Below, piece after piece: positions 21,663 through 32,283 of a DNA stretch of 64,000 bases. Both the position numbers and the translations under genes were made by a program. The notes beneath the pieces are model-generated. The model was not told where the DNA came from and did no database searches. It saw only the letters and a list, made by a program, of their open reading frames with translations. Origin of the DNA: Dactylorhiza incarnata (lineage: Eukaryota; Streptophyta; Magnoliopsida; Asparagales; Orchidaceae); the NCBI GenBank assembly GCA_033032865.1, contig JAWHQI010000099.1, positions 1,745,001-1,809,000 on the forward strand, in the 5' to 3' direction. Numbering within the stretch: position 1 is the stretch's first letter; each line of letters starts with the position of its first letter.

Positions 21663-21993
21663 AGGCTTGCGGGCCTATTTTTCTAGCTTGAGGGCTGGAG
21701 AGCTGTGAGGCTTGAGGGTCAGGGCAGTGGACTTGCGGGTCCGACACCGTCTAGCTTGCGGGCTGGAGAGCTGTGAGGCTTGAGGGCCAGGGCAGTGCAC
21801 TTGCGGGTGCGATTTGTCGAGCTTGCGGGCTCGGGGGCAGTAGGGGCTTGCGGGCCTAGGCTGCTGGGATTTGTGGGTCCGTGTTGTAGGGCTTGAGGGC
21901 CTGAGTGTCGAGTTTGTGGGCTCGGGGGCAGTAGGGGCTTGCGGGACTAGGCTGTTGGGACTTGCGGGTCCGAGTTGTAAGGCTTGAGGGCCT
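21663..21993 (+). repeat. Array of about 14 hairpins with constant TTGNGG loop
   Basis: Every 20-26 bp a hexamer loop TTGCGG, TTGAGG or TTGTGG is flanked by complementary arms of 3-5 bp. Examples are AGGC/GCCT (21663), GGAC/GTCC (21729), GCAC/GTGC (21797), CGAGC/GCTCG (21818), GGAT/GTCC with a wobble (21867), CGAGT/GCTCG with a wobble (21909) and GGAC/GTCC (21958). One unit at about 21935 has lost its pairing. It lies in the last third of the LTR, upstream of the C tract. Confidence 0.88.
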
Positions 21994-22232
21994 GAAAATT
22001 TGGCGGAGTTTGCCGAGCCTAGCACACTGCTGGGTAGGCGCAGAGGGACAGAGGACTACTCAAGACACCCAGTCTTGAGGAACCTCTATAGATCGTTGTG
22101 TGTTTTCTGCGTTGTGCTTTCTACTTTTAGATCTACTAACCAGAAATCAAGAACACCTAAAAGGGGATAATATAATTTGAAAAACCTATTCACCCCCCTC
22201 TAGGTGATAAAGTAGACACCCCATAAACAACA

Positions 22233-22740
22233 CTCTACATCACCTTCATTATCAGGGGATAGATCTCCAACAGACACAGTATATGATTACAGACGATTTG
22301 AGAGTTCGGACTGTAAGCACTCATGATTATATTTCCAATTTATGCGGTAAACACAATGCTGCGTCCTCCTCCTGTGAAGGATCGTCTCATTCCCGTGCTC
22401 GCCATGTGCAATCTTTATTTCATGATAGCTGCTAGTTCTATATATTATATGGCTTTCAATTGTAGAAAACTATGTATATATTTCCTTATTTTATGTTTGA
22501 ACATTTGTTATTTGTCATCACGTATATTATTATTGTCTTGAATCTCATGCTACCACTTGTTATAAATATATCCCTGTTCAAATTTATGAAATGTAGTAAC
22601 TTTTTAATTACTTGCTCTCATAAACTTATTTATTACTATAATAATAATAATCATATAAATTATTTATTTTATGTCTTCTCTATACAATGAGGATATTGTC
22701 TATCTTAAGTATGTGCGTGGGGGAGGGGGTGGGGGCATGA
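22233..22740 (+). pseudogene. Athila-like remnant, right part, with polypurine region
   Basis: Sequence resumes after CTCTA as TSPSLSGDRSPTDTVYDYRR in the same broad frame as the left part. AT-rich non-coding DNA follows, then GAGGATATTGTCTATCTTAA and GTGCGTGGGGGAGGGGG (about 22708-22730). This resembles the phrase before the 3' LTR in Athila-like elements. No LTR is recognised after it. Confidence 0.45.
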
Positions 22741-23240
<500 letters not shown>

Positions 23241-23346
23241 TGTGGAATGATTAAGATCACACCTTGAGGGGGGGGTTAAATAGTGTGATATGTGATTTAT
23301 GATATCTTTTCAAAATTAAAGGCACGCAGCAAAGCACACAAAGATT
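23241..23346 (-). repeat. Possible inverted end of a copia LTR
   Basis: TGTGGAATGATTAAGATCAC followed by CCTTGAGGGGGGGGTTAAA looks like the reverse of the C-tract LTR terminus seen in the Sirevirus-type LTRs. It is cut by X at 23347. Confidence 0.35.
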
Positions 23347-23477
23347 TGTTGGAACAACCCTATTACTGATTTGGGCTAGGATCACTATTTGTTGACTAGG
23401 ACTAAGTTGACCCCAATGTATAGTCTAAGGGTCAAGGTTTTAGGCTGTTAGAACTTAGGAAAAGAACAAGTTTCTGC

Positions 23478-23885
23478 GTTCGACAAACTCCAAACTGCGT
23501 TCGACGAAATGCATTCTGCGTTCCACGAACGTCTTGCTCCAGTTCGACGAACTTGCCAAGTATTAGCGTTCGACGAACTTGCCAAATCTCAGCATTCGAC
23601 GAACTTGCCAAGTCTCAGCGTTCGACGAACTTGCCAAGTCTCATCGTTCAACGAACTCAGCTCTGTGGTCGAAGAATAAGTATCAAGATGTTCAGATCGA
23701 CGAAATTCATTCTCAGCTCGACGAATTCAATTCTTCCAGCCAGATTCAGATTTATTCTCTCAGTTCAACGAACTCCAACTTGAGCTCGACGAATTCCAGT
23801 CTGCGTTCGACGAATCAGCAACAGATGTTCAGTTCGACGAAATCCAACATTCTGTTCGACGAACTCAGTTCTCAGGTCGACGAAA
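23478..23885 (+). repeat. TTCGACGAA array in X 5' LTR, with 26-bp tandem units
   Basis: About 20 copies or decayed copies of GTTCGACGAAC occur. Part of the array is a 26-bp tandem repeat, GCGTTCGACGAACTTGCCAA plus GTCTCA. The 3' LTR copy is at 43676-44090, with units at 43765, 43791, 43817 and 43843. Confidence 0.9.
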
Positions 23886-24650
23886 GTTTCTCTTCAGCTT
23901 GTTAATTTCAGACAGATCAGTTTTATTCTATTCTCTGAACTCAGATCGACTTTCAACAACGAATCTATTCTTTTAATTGGATCTATTCATTTCCAGATAA
24001 GTAAAAGATTTGTTCCTTTATTTATTTCATTTCCATTTCTCTTCTCTCGAGAAAATAGTCGTTGACATATATTGGAAAATGACACTTTCATGGAAAAGGA
24101 AAAGAGTTAAAGTTTATTTGCTGAATCAGATTACAGTTCCAAGAATATCTATTCAGAATATTTTATTCCTTAAATTAAAAGATTTGAATTTCAAATATGT
24201 CAGAGATTTTCTCTAAGGAAAAATAAAGAAGACGTATTATAGCAGGACAGCATATAGGAAGAAGAGAGAAAGAAATTGTCCAAAAAAGATATACAGGAAG
24301 AAAAAGAAAAAGCTTTCAGATCTTCATCTTCCTCAAGCAGCACCCTTTCATTCTCTGAGAACAAAACAAGATCATTCTCTCAGTATTCTGCTGCTAGTTC
24401 AAATCTTCAAGAGCAACAACAAATCTGAGAAACATTCTCTTAGATTCATTAGCTATCAGGAAGATTTGCTTCATTCAAGTGAAAGCTCCATCCTCAACTG
24501 TCAACCATTTCTATCAGACAAGGAGAGCTTTACAACAACAAATTCGCTAGTCTTCTCTCAGATTATTGACAGAAAAGAACTTCATAACCCTCTTTATCCC
24601 ATCTTGTACAGGGTTCTAACTCCCTTCAAAGGTTAACCCCTTGGTGGCAG

Positions 24651-24760
24651 GGCACCTGATCAAAAACCTATGATTGGTTTGAGCACCTGATCAAAAGCTC
24701 ATTGGTGTTTGGACACCTGATCAAAAATCCATTGGTGATAGGGCACCTGATCAAAAACCT
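24651..24760 (+). repeat. Four 30-bp units before the U5 hairpin (X 5' LTR)
   Basis: Units starting at 24651, 24681, 24711 and 24741 share CACCTGATCAAAA. They occupy the same place as the three hairpin units of the Z LTR. Confidence 0.85.
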
Positions 24761-25029
24761 AGTGGAATCCTACCAAGGGTGGTAGAAGAGTAGATGTACC
24801 CAGGTTTATTGGGGAACTACTATAAATCCTTGTGTCGTATGTGTTCTTGTTTATTTTTCTGTACCGTGCTGTGCTTTGTTCTTCTTTGTTTTTATAACTC
24901 ACTTTGTACACATATAAATATCACTATTTTAACTCCGCTATAAAAATAAGTGAACAACTTTTTAATACTCTATTCACCCCCCCCCCCCCCCCCTCTAGAG
25001 TGACTTTAAGATCTAACCTCACTTTCAAT

Positions 25030-25041
25030 TGGTATCAGAGG
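25030..25041 (+). other. Primer-binding site of X
   Basis: TGGTATCAGAGG lies two bases after the LTR end and is of the methionine-tRNA type. Confidence 0.88.
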
Positions 25042-25128
25042 TTGGCTGATTGTATATAGGCTAACACCTGAATCCAAAGATCAATTAGATCTTAATTTAT
25101 TCTAGAGTTTTATTTTTTCTAAAAATCC

Positions 25129-25239
25129 ATGGCACAGAACAAAGAATACTCAAGCACAAGACCTCCTATGTGCAATCTAAATAAGTTTGCACTATGGAAG
25201 GCATGGATCAGGTTATATATGAATTCTATTGACGAAGAT
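25129..25239 (+). pseudogene. X gag, N-terminal fragment
   Basis: The ATG at 25129 opens MAQNKEYSSTRPPMCNLNKF, ALWKAWIRLYMNSIDEDIF, the same start as the inverted gag in Z. Element Y cuts it inside the codons after DEDIF. The sequence resumes at 30710. Confidence 0.9.
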
Positions 25240-25244
25240 ATTTT

Positions 25245-25884
25245 TGTTGAAGTTGGGGAACACTTCTGGTCAGGGTTCGTCGAACTGCGATCGATGAACG
25301 GAGAAGGGTTCGTCGAACGGCGATCGACGAACGGAGAAGGGTTTGTCAAAATCCACCTGCGTTCGTCGAACGGGTCCTTAAGTAATGCCGTCTCAGCGGA
25401 TGTAGCTGAGCGGTCTCAGTGCTCTTTACATACTGTCTCAACGGAGGTAGCTGAGCGGTCTCAGCGCTTGTACATGTCGTCTCAGCGGATGTAGCTGAGC
25501 TGTCTCGACGCCTTGCAGATGTAGCTGAGCTGTCTCGATGCTTTGAAGATGTAGCTGAGCGGTCTCAGCGCTTATACATGCCGTCGCAGTGGAGGTGGTT
25601 CTGAGTCCGGTTTGGCGCCCTATTTAAAGGGTGCGTAACCCTGGTTTAGGGTTAAGCCAAAAGCCTAAAAGTGTACAACAAAGAGGTAGGATCAGTTCTT
25701 GTAACCTTGTAAGCTGTAATCCGATTTGGTGAATACAACATCGTGAAGAGGAAGGGGAGAGGGGACGTAGCCCAGATTGGGGTGAACCTCTAAAAATTCG
25801 GTGTGTCTTCTGTGATTGATCTGTGTTCTTTGTGAATTATTTTCTTTCGAATTTCTCGTCTCGGCACTCCCTTTTTTGTTTACA
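25245..25884 (+). repeat. 5' LTR of Y
   Basis: It starts TGTTGAAGTTGGGG and ends TTTGTTTACA. It contains TTCGTCGA/TCGACGAA hairpins (25275-25370), a series of CTCAGC/GCTGAG palindromes (25392-25600) and a TATA-like CCTATTTAAAGG (about 25618-25629). Confidence 0.92.
25275..25600 (+). repeat. Two palindrome arrays in Y 5' LTR
   Basis: First come units like GTTCGTCGA-ACNGCGA-TCGACGAAC with 9-bp arms (intact copies are in the 3' LTR at about 30034-30095). Then three units of CTCAGC-GGATGTA-GCTGAG occur at about 45-bp spacing (25392, 25437, 25481), with CTGAG-CGGT-CTCAG between them. Confidence 0.85.
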
Positions 25885-25886
25885 TT

Positions 25887-25898
25887 TGGTATCAGAGC
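25887..25898 (+). other. Primer-binding site of Y
   Basis: TGGTATCAGAGC is an exact 12-base match to the methionine-tRNA-type site. Confidence 0.92.
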
Positions 25899-25917
25899 TA
25901 GGTTCTTGATCCTGGAA

Positions 25918-26780
25918 ATGGGTTCTGGCGGCGTGCGGATCGAGATCGAGAAGTTTGATGGAAGCCGATTCAATCTATGGAAGATGAAGATGGAGGATAT
26001 GTTGATTGATCAAGATCTATGGTCTGCGATCGAATATGATCCTCCCGTTGCTAAGGTTGGAGAGAAGGCTGCGAGCACATCGAAGGGAGAATCTGCAGAT
26101 GCGACTGCAGCGGTAACAGCGGAGGCTACGTCCTGGATGAAAACCGATCGGAAGGCTTAGGGTCTGATCCGGTTATTCCTAGCAGATTCAATCTTGACTA
26201 ACGTCATGGAGGAGACTTCAGCACGAAGTCCGTGGCGTAAGTTGGAATCCCTTTACCAGAGCAAGTCCCTGGTAAACAAATTGCTATTGAGGAAGAAGTG
26301 GTATAAACTTCGGAAGCATGAGGGCGATTCATTTTCAGAGCACTTGACTCAATTCAATACCATTGTGAGTCAGTTAATCTCTATGGGTGAGAAGATATCG
26401 GATGAGGATAGAGCCATCACCTTGTTGTGCTCACTGCCAGATTTATTGTACAATCTGATTGTCGTGATTGGGGGGAGTGGAGACAAGGAACTGTCATATG
26501 ATACTGTATGTGTAGCTCTTTTATCTGAGGAGACCAGGAGAGGAGGTTCTGAGGTGACAAACAAAGGTGCTTTGAGTGTATCTAGATCCCGTCCTCAATG
26601 AAGGGAGAACAAGCATGGTGGATGTCGAGATAAGTCTCGAGGTAGATCCAAGAGACAGGAGAGGGAGAAGAGTAAGAAGCCCATTCGGTGCTGGAAGTGG
26701 AATGAGACTAGTCATGTGAAGTCTCAATGTCCGAACAAGGCTGTTCAGAACAAGGAGACACCGACAACTTCTGGTATGAA
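25918..26780 (+). pseudogene. Y gag
   Basis: ATG at 25918: MGSGGVRIEIEKFDGSRFNL, WKMKMEDMLIDQDLWSAI. The copia gag core follows (LYQSKSLVNKLLLRKKWYKL, YNLIVVIGGSGDKELSYD). Stops are at 26158 (TAG) and 26599 (TGA). The knuckle reads CWKWNETSHVKSQC, so its second cysteine is lost. Frames are otherwise consistent. Confidence 0.88.
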
Positions 26781-29700
26781 GAAGGAGGGCGACGACGGTG
26801 ACATGTACATCGCTGTCGCGTGCGTTGCTCAGAGAGATTCTGATGTGTGGTATGTAGACACAGGAGCATCATACCACATGACCCCTCATAGGCATTGGTT
26901 CTGTGAGTATGAGAGGTTTGATGGTGGAGATGTCATGCTGGGTGATGATTCTGCTGTGCAGATTATTGGGCGTGGCAAGGTGATGTTGAAGTTGTCTAAT
27001 GGGATCACAAGGTCTCTTCCCAATGTGATGCACATTCCAGGGATGAGCAGGAATTTAATCTCGGTGGGTTCCATGGCGGATGCAGGAGTGCACTTCAGCT
27101 GTGACAAGCAATCTTGCAAGATGACAAGAGGGGCAATGGTGATTGCCAGTGGAGTGAGACATGGAACAATGTATACTCTGCTTGCTGATACAGTGGATCC
27201 AAGTGGGGTTCTTATCTCTGAGAGCCAGGAGGTTGACCAGGAGGAGGTGTCCAGGCTGTGGCATCATCGGCTTGGGCATATCAGTGAGAAGGGGATGTCG
27301 TCCATGGCATCTGGTCAGATGGTGGAAGGGGTGTCGGAGTGCTCCACAAGCCTTGGTTTTTGTGAACATTGCCTGCTTAGCAAACATACCAGAGTAAGCT
27401 TTTGTGGGACGGGCATGAGGGAAACTGAAGTGCTGGAGTTGATACACAATGATGTGTTTGGGCCAACTCCAGCTCCATCTCTTGGCGGCGCAAAGTACTA
27501 TGTGTCATTTACTGATGACCTCTCACGTTACTCCTGGATCTATTTTCTCAGGTCCAAGTCAGAAGTTCTGGACAGGTTTAAGGAATTTAAGAACCTGGTG
27601 GAGAACCAGTTGGAGAGAAAGGTGAAGGTCCTCCGTTCTGACAATGGAGGTGAGTACTGCTCTGATGCTTTTGAGCGGTACTGTACTGAGCAGGGGATTG
27701 CACGGCAGAAGACCACACGGTATACTCCAGAATAGAATGGAGTGTCGGAGAGGCTGAACAAAACCTTGATGGAGAAGGCCAGGTGCATGCTCAGTTGGGC
27801 AGGCTTGGGGAAGGAGTTCTGGGCTGAAGCAGTGGCGACTGCAAATTACCTGAAGAATAGGTCCCCTACATCTGCTGTGGAGGGATGTACACCCTTTGAA
27901 ACCATCTTCAAGAGAAAGACAAATTTGGCCTATGCTCGTGTGTTTGGGGTGTGATGCATATGTTCACATTCCAAAGGAGAAAAGGGGGAAGCTTGATGTT
28001 AAATCTGAGAAGTGCATTTTTGTGGGTTACAAAGAAGGCATAAAAGGGTACAAGCTTTGGAACCCTGTGACCAGGACTGTAACATTCAGCAAGGATGTGG
28101 TATTTCATGAAACCAGTCCACATGCAGTCACACAAGCCGAGAAGGCAAAAGAAGCAGAAAAAGAGACAGTGGTGGTGGAAGGAAGCTTTGAGAAAGGAGC
28201 TACCATTGTTGGGGCTGAATCTGATTCTGAATCAGATGATTTGGAGGTGGTGAGAAGTGCTGTTGAGTCAGAAGATGAAGCTGCAAAAATCCCACTTATG
28301 AGGAGATCGACAAGGGAAAGAAGGGCACCAGTAAGATATCCCCAATGTGCAGTGGTTGCACAATGTTGCCTGAGTATGCTTGGTGAAGATCCAATCTCTG
28401 CCAGAGATGCTAGATCAAGGGCTGATTCAAATCAGTGGGAGCTAGCCATGGTGGATGAAATGGAGTCTCTGGGGAAGAATCAGACTTGGTGTCTGTGTAA
28501 GCTTCCAAAGGGGAGGAAGGCCATTGGAAGCAAATGGGTTTTCAAGCTGAAGGTGAAGGGTGATGGCACTGTGGAGAAATACAAGGCAAGGTTGGTTGCA
28601 AAGGGATTCTCCCAGGTCGAAGGTGTTGATTATGATGAGATCTTTTCACCGGTAGCAAAGATGATGTCGATCAAACTGGTACTCTCTATTGTGGCAGCGC
28701 ATGACTTAGAGATCGAGCAGATGGATGTGAAGATGACGTTTCTTCACGGTGATCTGGAGGAGGAGATATACATGAAGCACCCAGAAGGATTCGAAGCCAA
28801 GGGCAAGGAGGATCAGGTTTGCAGGCTGAAGAAGTGCCTGTATGGACTTAAACAATCTCCGAGGATGTGGTACCAGAAATTCGACACCTACATGCTGGAG
28901 TTAGGTTTTGAAAGATCGAATTCGGACCACTGTGTACATGCAGAGAAAGGGAGAGCAGTTCATCTTCCTGACACTTTATGTAGATGATATGCTACTGGTG
29001 GGCAATAGTGTCAGGACGATCCAACAAGTGAAGAAGCTGCTCTCAGCCAAATTCGAGATGAAGGATTTGGGGCCAGCAAGTGTTATCTTGGGAATGCAGA
29101 TTTCCAGGGATCGAAGCAAGAAGAAGCTTTGGTTGGGGCAGTAGAGGTACGTTGAGGAGATGTTGAAGAAGTTCAATATGACGGACTGCAAGCCAGTGGG
29201 ACCACCAATGCCAGTTGGGTGCAAGTTATCTGCAGAGTTGAGCCCGAAGACACAAGATGAGGTCGAGGACATGGCGAAGGTCCCTTATGCTAGTGCTGTG
29301 GGAAGCTTGATGTACGCCATGGTCTGCACTCGCCCTGACATTGCTCAAGCAGTGGGAGTGTTGAGCCGGTATATGGCTACACCAGGAAAGGAACACTGGA
29401 ACGCTGTGAAGCGTGTGTTCACGTATCTCTGAGGCACTTCAAATTACTCCCTATGTTTTGAAGGAGCTGGTGAAGGAGGAGTCTTGGACGTGGTTGGGCA
29501 CGTGGACTCGGATTGGCGAGGCGATCTGGATTGCAGGAGATCCACCAGTGGGTACGTGTTCACACTGTTTGGAGGTGCTATCAGTTGGATGAGTCGGAGG
29601 CAATGCAAGGTGGCACTCTCGTCGATGGAAGTGGAGTACATGGCTCTTACTCATGCAAGCAAGGAGGCCATATGGCTGAGGAGGCTATGTTTGGAGCTCG

Positions 29701-29985
29701 GGTTTGAGCAGGGGCCAGTGAAGCTGTGGTGTGACAGCCAAGGAGATATTCGGCTAGCCAAGAATCCAGCCTTCCACGCACGAACCAAACACATTGACAT
29801 CCAATATCATTTCATCCGGGAGAGGGTGGAGAAGAAGGTAGTTCAACTGGAGAAGGTGGACACGATGGAGAACAACTCTGATTTTCTTACCAAGGCGGTT
29901 CCTGTTGCCAAATTTCAATGGTGTGCAACGGTCGTAGGGTTGAAGAGGAGGGTTAGAGGAGAAGCTCTCGTCGGAGGAAGATGTT
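26781..29985 (+). pseudogene. Y pol: protease, integrase, RT, RNase H
   Basis: Protease active site WYVDTGASYHMTPH near 26850. Integrase has LWHHRLGHISEKGM, CEHCLLSKH, NDVFGPTP, SDNGGEYC and the PEQNGV motif with CAG changed to TAG at 27733. A frameshift near 27950 follows. RT has KWVFKLKVKGDGTVEKYKAR, EQMDVKMTFLHGDLEEEIYM and, after a frameshift near 28950, TLYVDDMLLVG. A TAG at 29142 and a TGA at 29430 (in YLRGT, a lost CGA) precede RNase H (HVDSDWRGDLDCRRSTSGYV, AEVEY replaced by MEVEY, HARTKHIDIQYHFI). The product would be the replication enzymes, now inactive. Confidence 0.9.
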
Positions 29986-30000
29986 CACCAAATGGGAGAA
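29986..30000 (+). other. Polypurine tract of Y
   Basis: CACCAAATGGGAGAA directly precedes the 3' LTR. Confidence 0.75.
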
Positions 30001-30704
30001 TGTTGGAGTTGGGGAACACTTCTGGCCAGGGTTCGTCGAACTGCGATCGACGAACGGAGAAGGGTTCGTCGAACGGCGATCGACGAACGGAGAAGGGTTC
30101 GTCGAACTCCGTCTGCGTTCGTCGAACGGGTCCTTAAGTAATGCCGTCTCAGCGGATGTAGCTGAGCAGTCTCAGTGCTCTTTACATACCGTCTCAGTGG
30201 AGGTAGCTGAGCGGTCTCAACGCTTGTACATGCCGTCTCAGTGGATGTAGCTGAGCTGTCTCGACGCCTTGCAGATGTAGCTAAGCTGTCTCGACGCTTT
30301 GAAGATGTAGCTGAGCGGTCTCAGCTCTTATACATGCCGTCACAGCGAAGGTGGTTCTGAGTCCAGTTTGGCGCCCTATTTAAAGGGTGCGTAACCATGG
30401 TTTATGTTTAAGCCAAAAGCCTAAAAGCGTACAACAGTATTTTGAGCGGTTGTTCTTGGCGGCGGTTCCTTTGTTCTTGTCTGAAGAGGATTGAGTGAGG
30501 TAGGATCGGTTTCTTGATCCTTGTAACCTTGTAAGCTGTAATCCGATTTGGTGAATACCACATCGTGAAGAGGAAGGGGAGAGGGGACGTAGCCCGGATT
30601 GGGGTGAACCTCTGAAAAATCTATGTCTTCTGTGATTGATCTGTGTTCTTTGTAAATTATTTTCTTTCGAATTTCTCGTCTCGGCACTCCCTTTTTTGTT
30701 TACA
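30001..30704 (+). repeat. 3' LTR of Y
   Basis: It starts TGTTGGAGTTGGGG and ends TTTGTTTACA, then the duplication ATTTT. It is 64 bp longer than the 5' LTR because a segment near 30437-30495 (ATTTTGAGCGGTTG and onward) is absent from the 5' copy. Palindrome arrays are at 30034-30125 and 30148-30340. Confidence 0.92.
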
Positions 30705-30709
30705 ATTTT

Positions 30710-32283
30710 TAATGTTATTTTGATAGGACCTCCTACTCCTACAATAACAACAAGTGCTGAAACAACAACAAATAATGTTGTTCCACCTCCTGAGTGGACA
30801 GAAGCTCAAAAGAAGCAGAGAAGTGTTGATGCCAAAGCAATGAATATATTGGCACAGACAATGTTTGATGGCATTTTTCAAAAGGTTGTGGAATGCACCT
30901 CAGCAAGGGAAATATGGACCTCCCTCCACAACATGGTTGAAGGATCTGCAGATGAGAGAAAAGATAGAAGATCTCATCTCATCTCTCAGTATGAGAATTT
31001 CAAGAAAGGAGAAACTAAGAGTGTTGCAAATATGTACAACATGCTCAGTCTCATAATCAATGAACTGAAGACTTTGGACAAAGTGATCTCCATCACTGAA
31101 GTCAATGATAAGATCCTAATGTGCTTCCCCAGCACATGGGACTCTAGGATCTGGCCAATCAAGGAAGTCAAAAGCCTCAATGAGATCTCCACTGAGAACT
31201 TGTTAGGCAAGCTCAAATCCTATGAGCAACTTATCAAGTCCAGAGAAGCTGAACAATCTACTTCCTCACCAGCATCCAAGAAGGAAAAGAGCATTGCTTT
31301 CCAAGCAACTGAAGAGGAAGATAAAGCTCCAGGAGAAGTGGAGTTCATGAGTCTTCTAGCCAAGAGATTCTACAAGATGGCTAGAAAAGACTTCAGAAAG
31401 AAGGATTCCAGATCAAGAGAAAAACCAAGGTATGACAAATCAAATTCTAAAGAAATTATCTGTTTTGGTTGCAGGAAACCTGGACACATTCTACCTGAGT
31501 GTCCAGAGAAACAAAATAATGAAAATAGAAAAGAAAAAGAAGAGAAAAGACACTCCAACAAGTCTTCCTCCCACAAACACAAACATAAGGGAAGAGGCTT
31601 TGTAGCTGAATCATGGAGTGAAACAGAATCAGAATCTTCATCCAGCTCTTCTGAAGATGAAGAAAATGCAAATGAGAAGGACCAATGCTTGATGGCTATA
31701 TATGACTCAAGCAGTGAGTCAGAATATGCATCATCATCCAGCTCTAGTAATGATGAAGAAGAAAGAAACTTCTGCATGATGGCTATCAATGCCTCAGGAA
31801 ACAACTCTGAAGAATTAGAATCAGAAATTGACAGTGATCAGGTAATTTCTACATTTGATTTCAATTCAAATGAATTCAAAGATGAATTCAGAACTCTTTG
31901 TTTAGATTTAATTAAATCTGAGAAGGAAATAATTTCCCTCAGAAATAAGTTGGCTGAAATGAACCAACTAAGTAAAGATAATGCCAATCTTAAGAAAGAA
32001 TTGGCTGCCTCCAGAGAACACATTGTTCTCATTGAGAACAAGTTGTCTGAAGCTAAGAAGTTTAAAGAATCCCTCAATGGGAGAAGTATCAAACTAATGG
32101 ACATCACAAGCACAGTGAATGCCAGACTTAGTTGCAAACTAGGCTTGGGTGCATCATCAAGTGAGCCACATCTTATTAAGAAAAACATTCTCTCTACACC
32201 AATAAAATTCATTTCTGCTAAGAACAAAGTGGTAGTAGATGTTAGTAAGAATGTTTCAAGCAAGAATATTCAGAATAAAAGAA
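30710..32283 (+). pseudogene. X gag, main part
   Basis: Gag resumes with FNVILIGPPTPTI and runs without a stop: EWTEAQKKQRSVDAKAMNIL, EGSADERKDRRSHLISQYEN, CFPSTWDSRIWPIKEVKSL, a CCHC knuckle (CFGCRKPGHILPEC, about 31462-31503), Ser/acidic low complexity and a coiled coil (SLRNKLAEMNQLSKDNANLK). A solo LTR cuts it at 32283 after QNKRM. The capsid and nucleocapsid parts look intact if the insertions are ignored. Confidence 0.9.

Larger units (their letters stand above)
20307..22232 (+). mobile_element. Solo LTR, Sirevirus-type, 1926 bp
   Basis: The ends are TGTTGGG and AAACAACA, with a perfect 5-bp duplication CTCTA at 20302-20306 and 22233-22237. The U5-like motif TTCACCCCCCTCTAGG is near 22190. 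No primer site or coding DNA follows, so it is a solo LTR left by recombination. It holds a TTCGTCGAA array (20415-20960), a 68-bp tandem repeat and a remarkable hairpin array (21663-21993). Confidence 0.9.
23347..25027 (+). repeat. 5' LTR of X
   Basis: It starts TGTTGGAACAACCC and ends CTCACTTTCA, 1681 bp. It contains the TTCGACGAA array (23478-23885), four GCACCTGATCAAAA repeats (24651-24760), a CTACC/GGTAG hairpin (24770-24785) and a 15-base C tract (24979-24993) before TCTAGAG. The order matches the Z LTR. Confidence 0.92.
25245..30704 (+). mobile_element. Tork/Tnt1-type copia element Y, full length with target duplication
   Basis: LTRs of 640 and 704 bp flank a gag-pol internal region of 4.1 kb. 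The duplication ATTTT is at 25240-25244 and 30705-30709. Domain order is gag, protease, integrase, RT, RNase H, as in copia. Several stops and two frameshifts inactivate it. The size and the gag and integrase sequence resemble Tnt1-type elements. It lies in the X gag. Confidence 0.93.

Noticed and set aside
21675..22025. 116-codon minus-strand frame across the hairpin array
   Set aside because: It is a by-product of the repeated TTGNGG hairpins.
22233..22272. LTR end placed at CTCCAACA near 22272
   Set aside because: The flank there (GACAC) does not match CTCTA. Ending at 22232 gives a perfect duplication.
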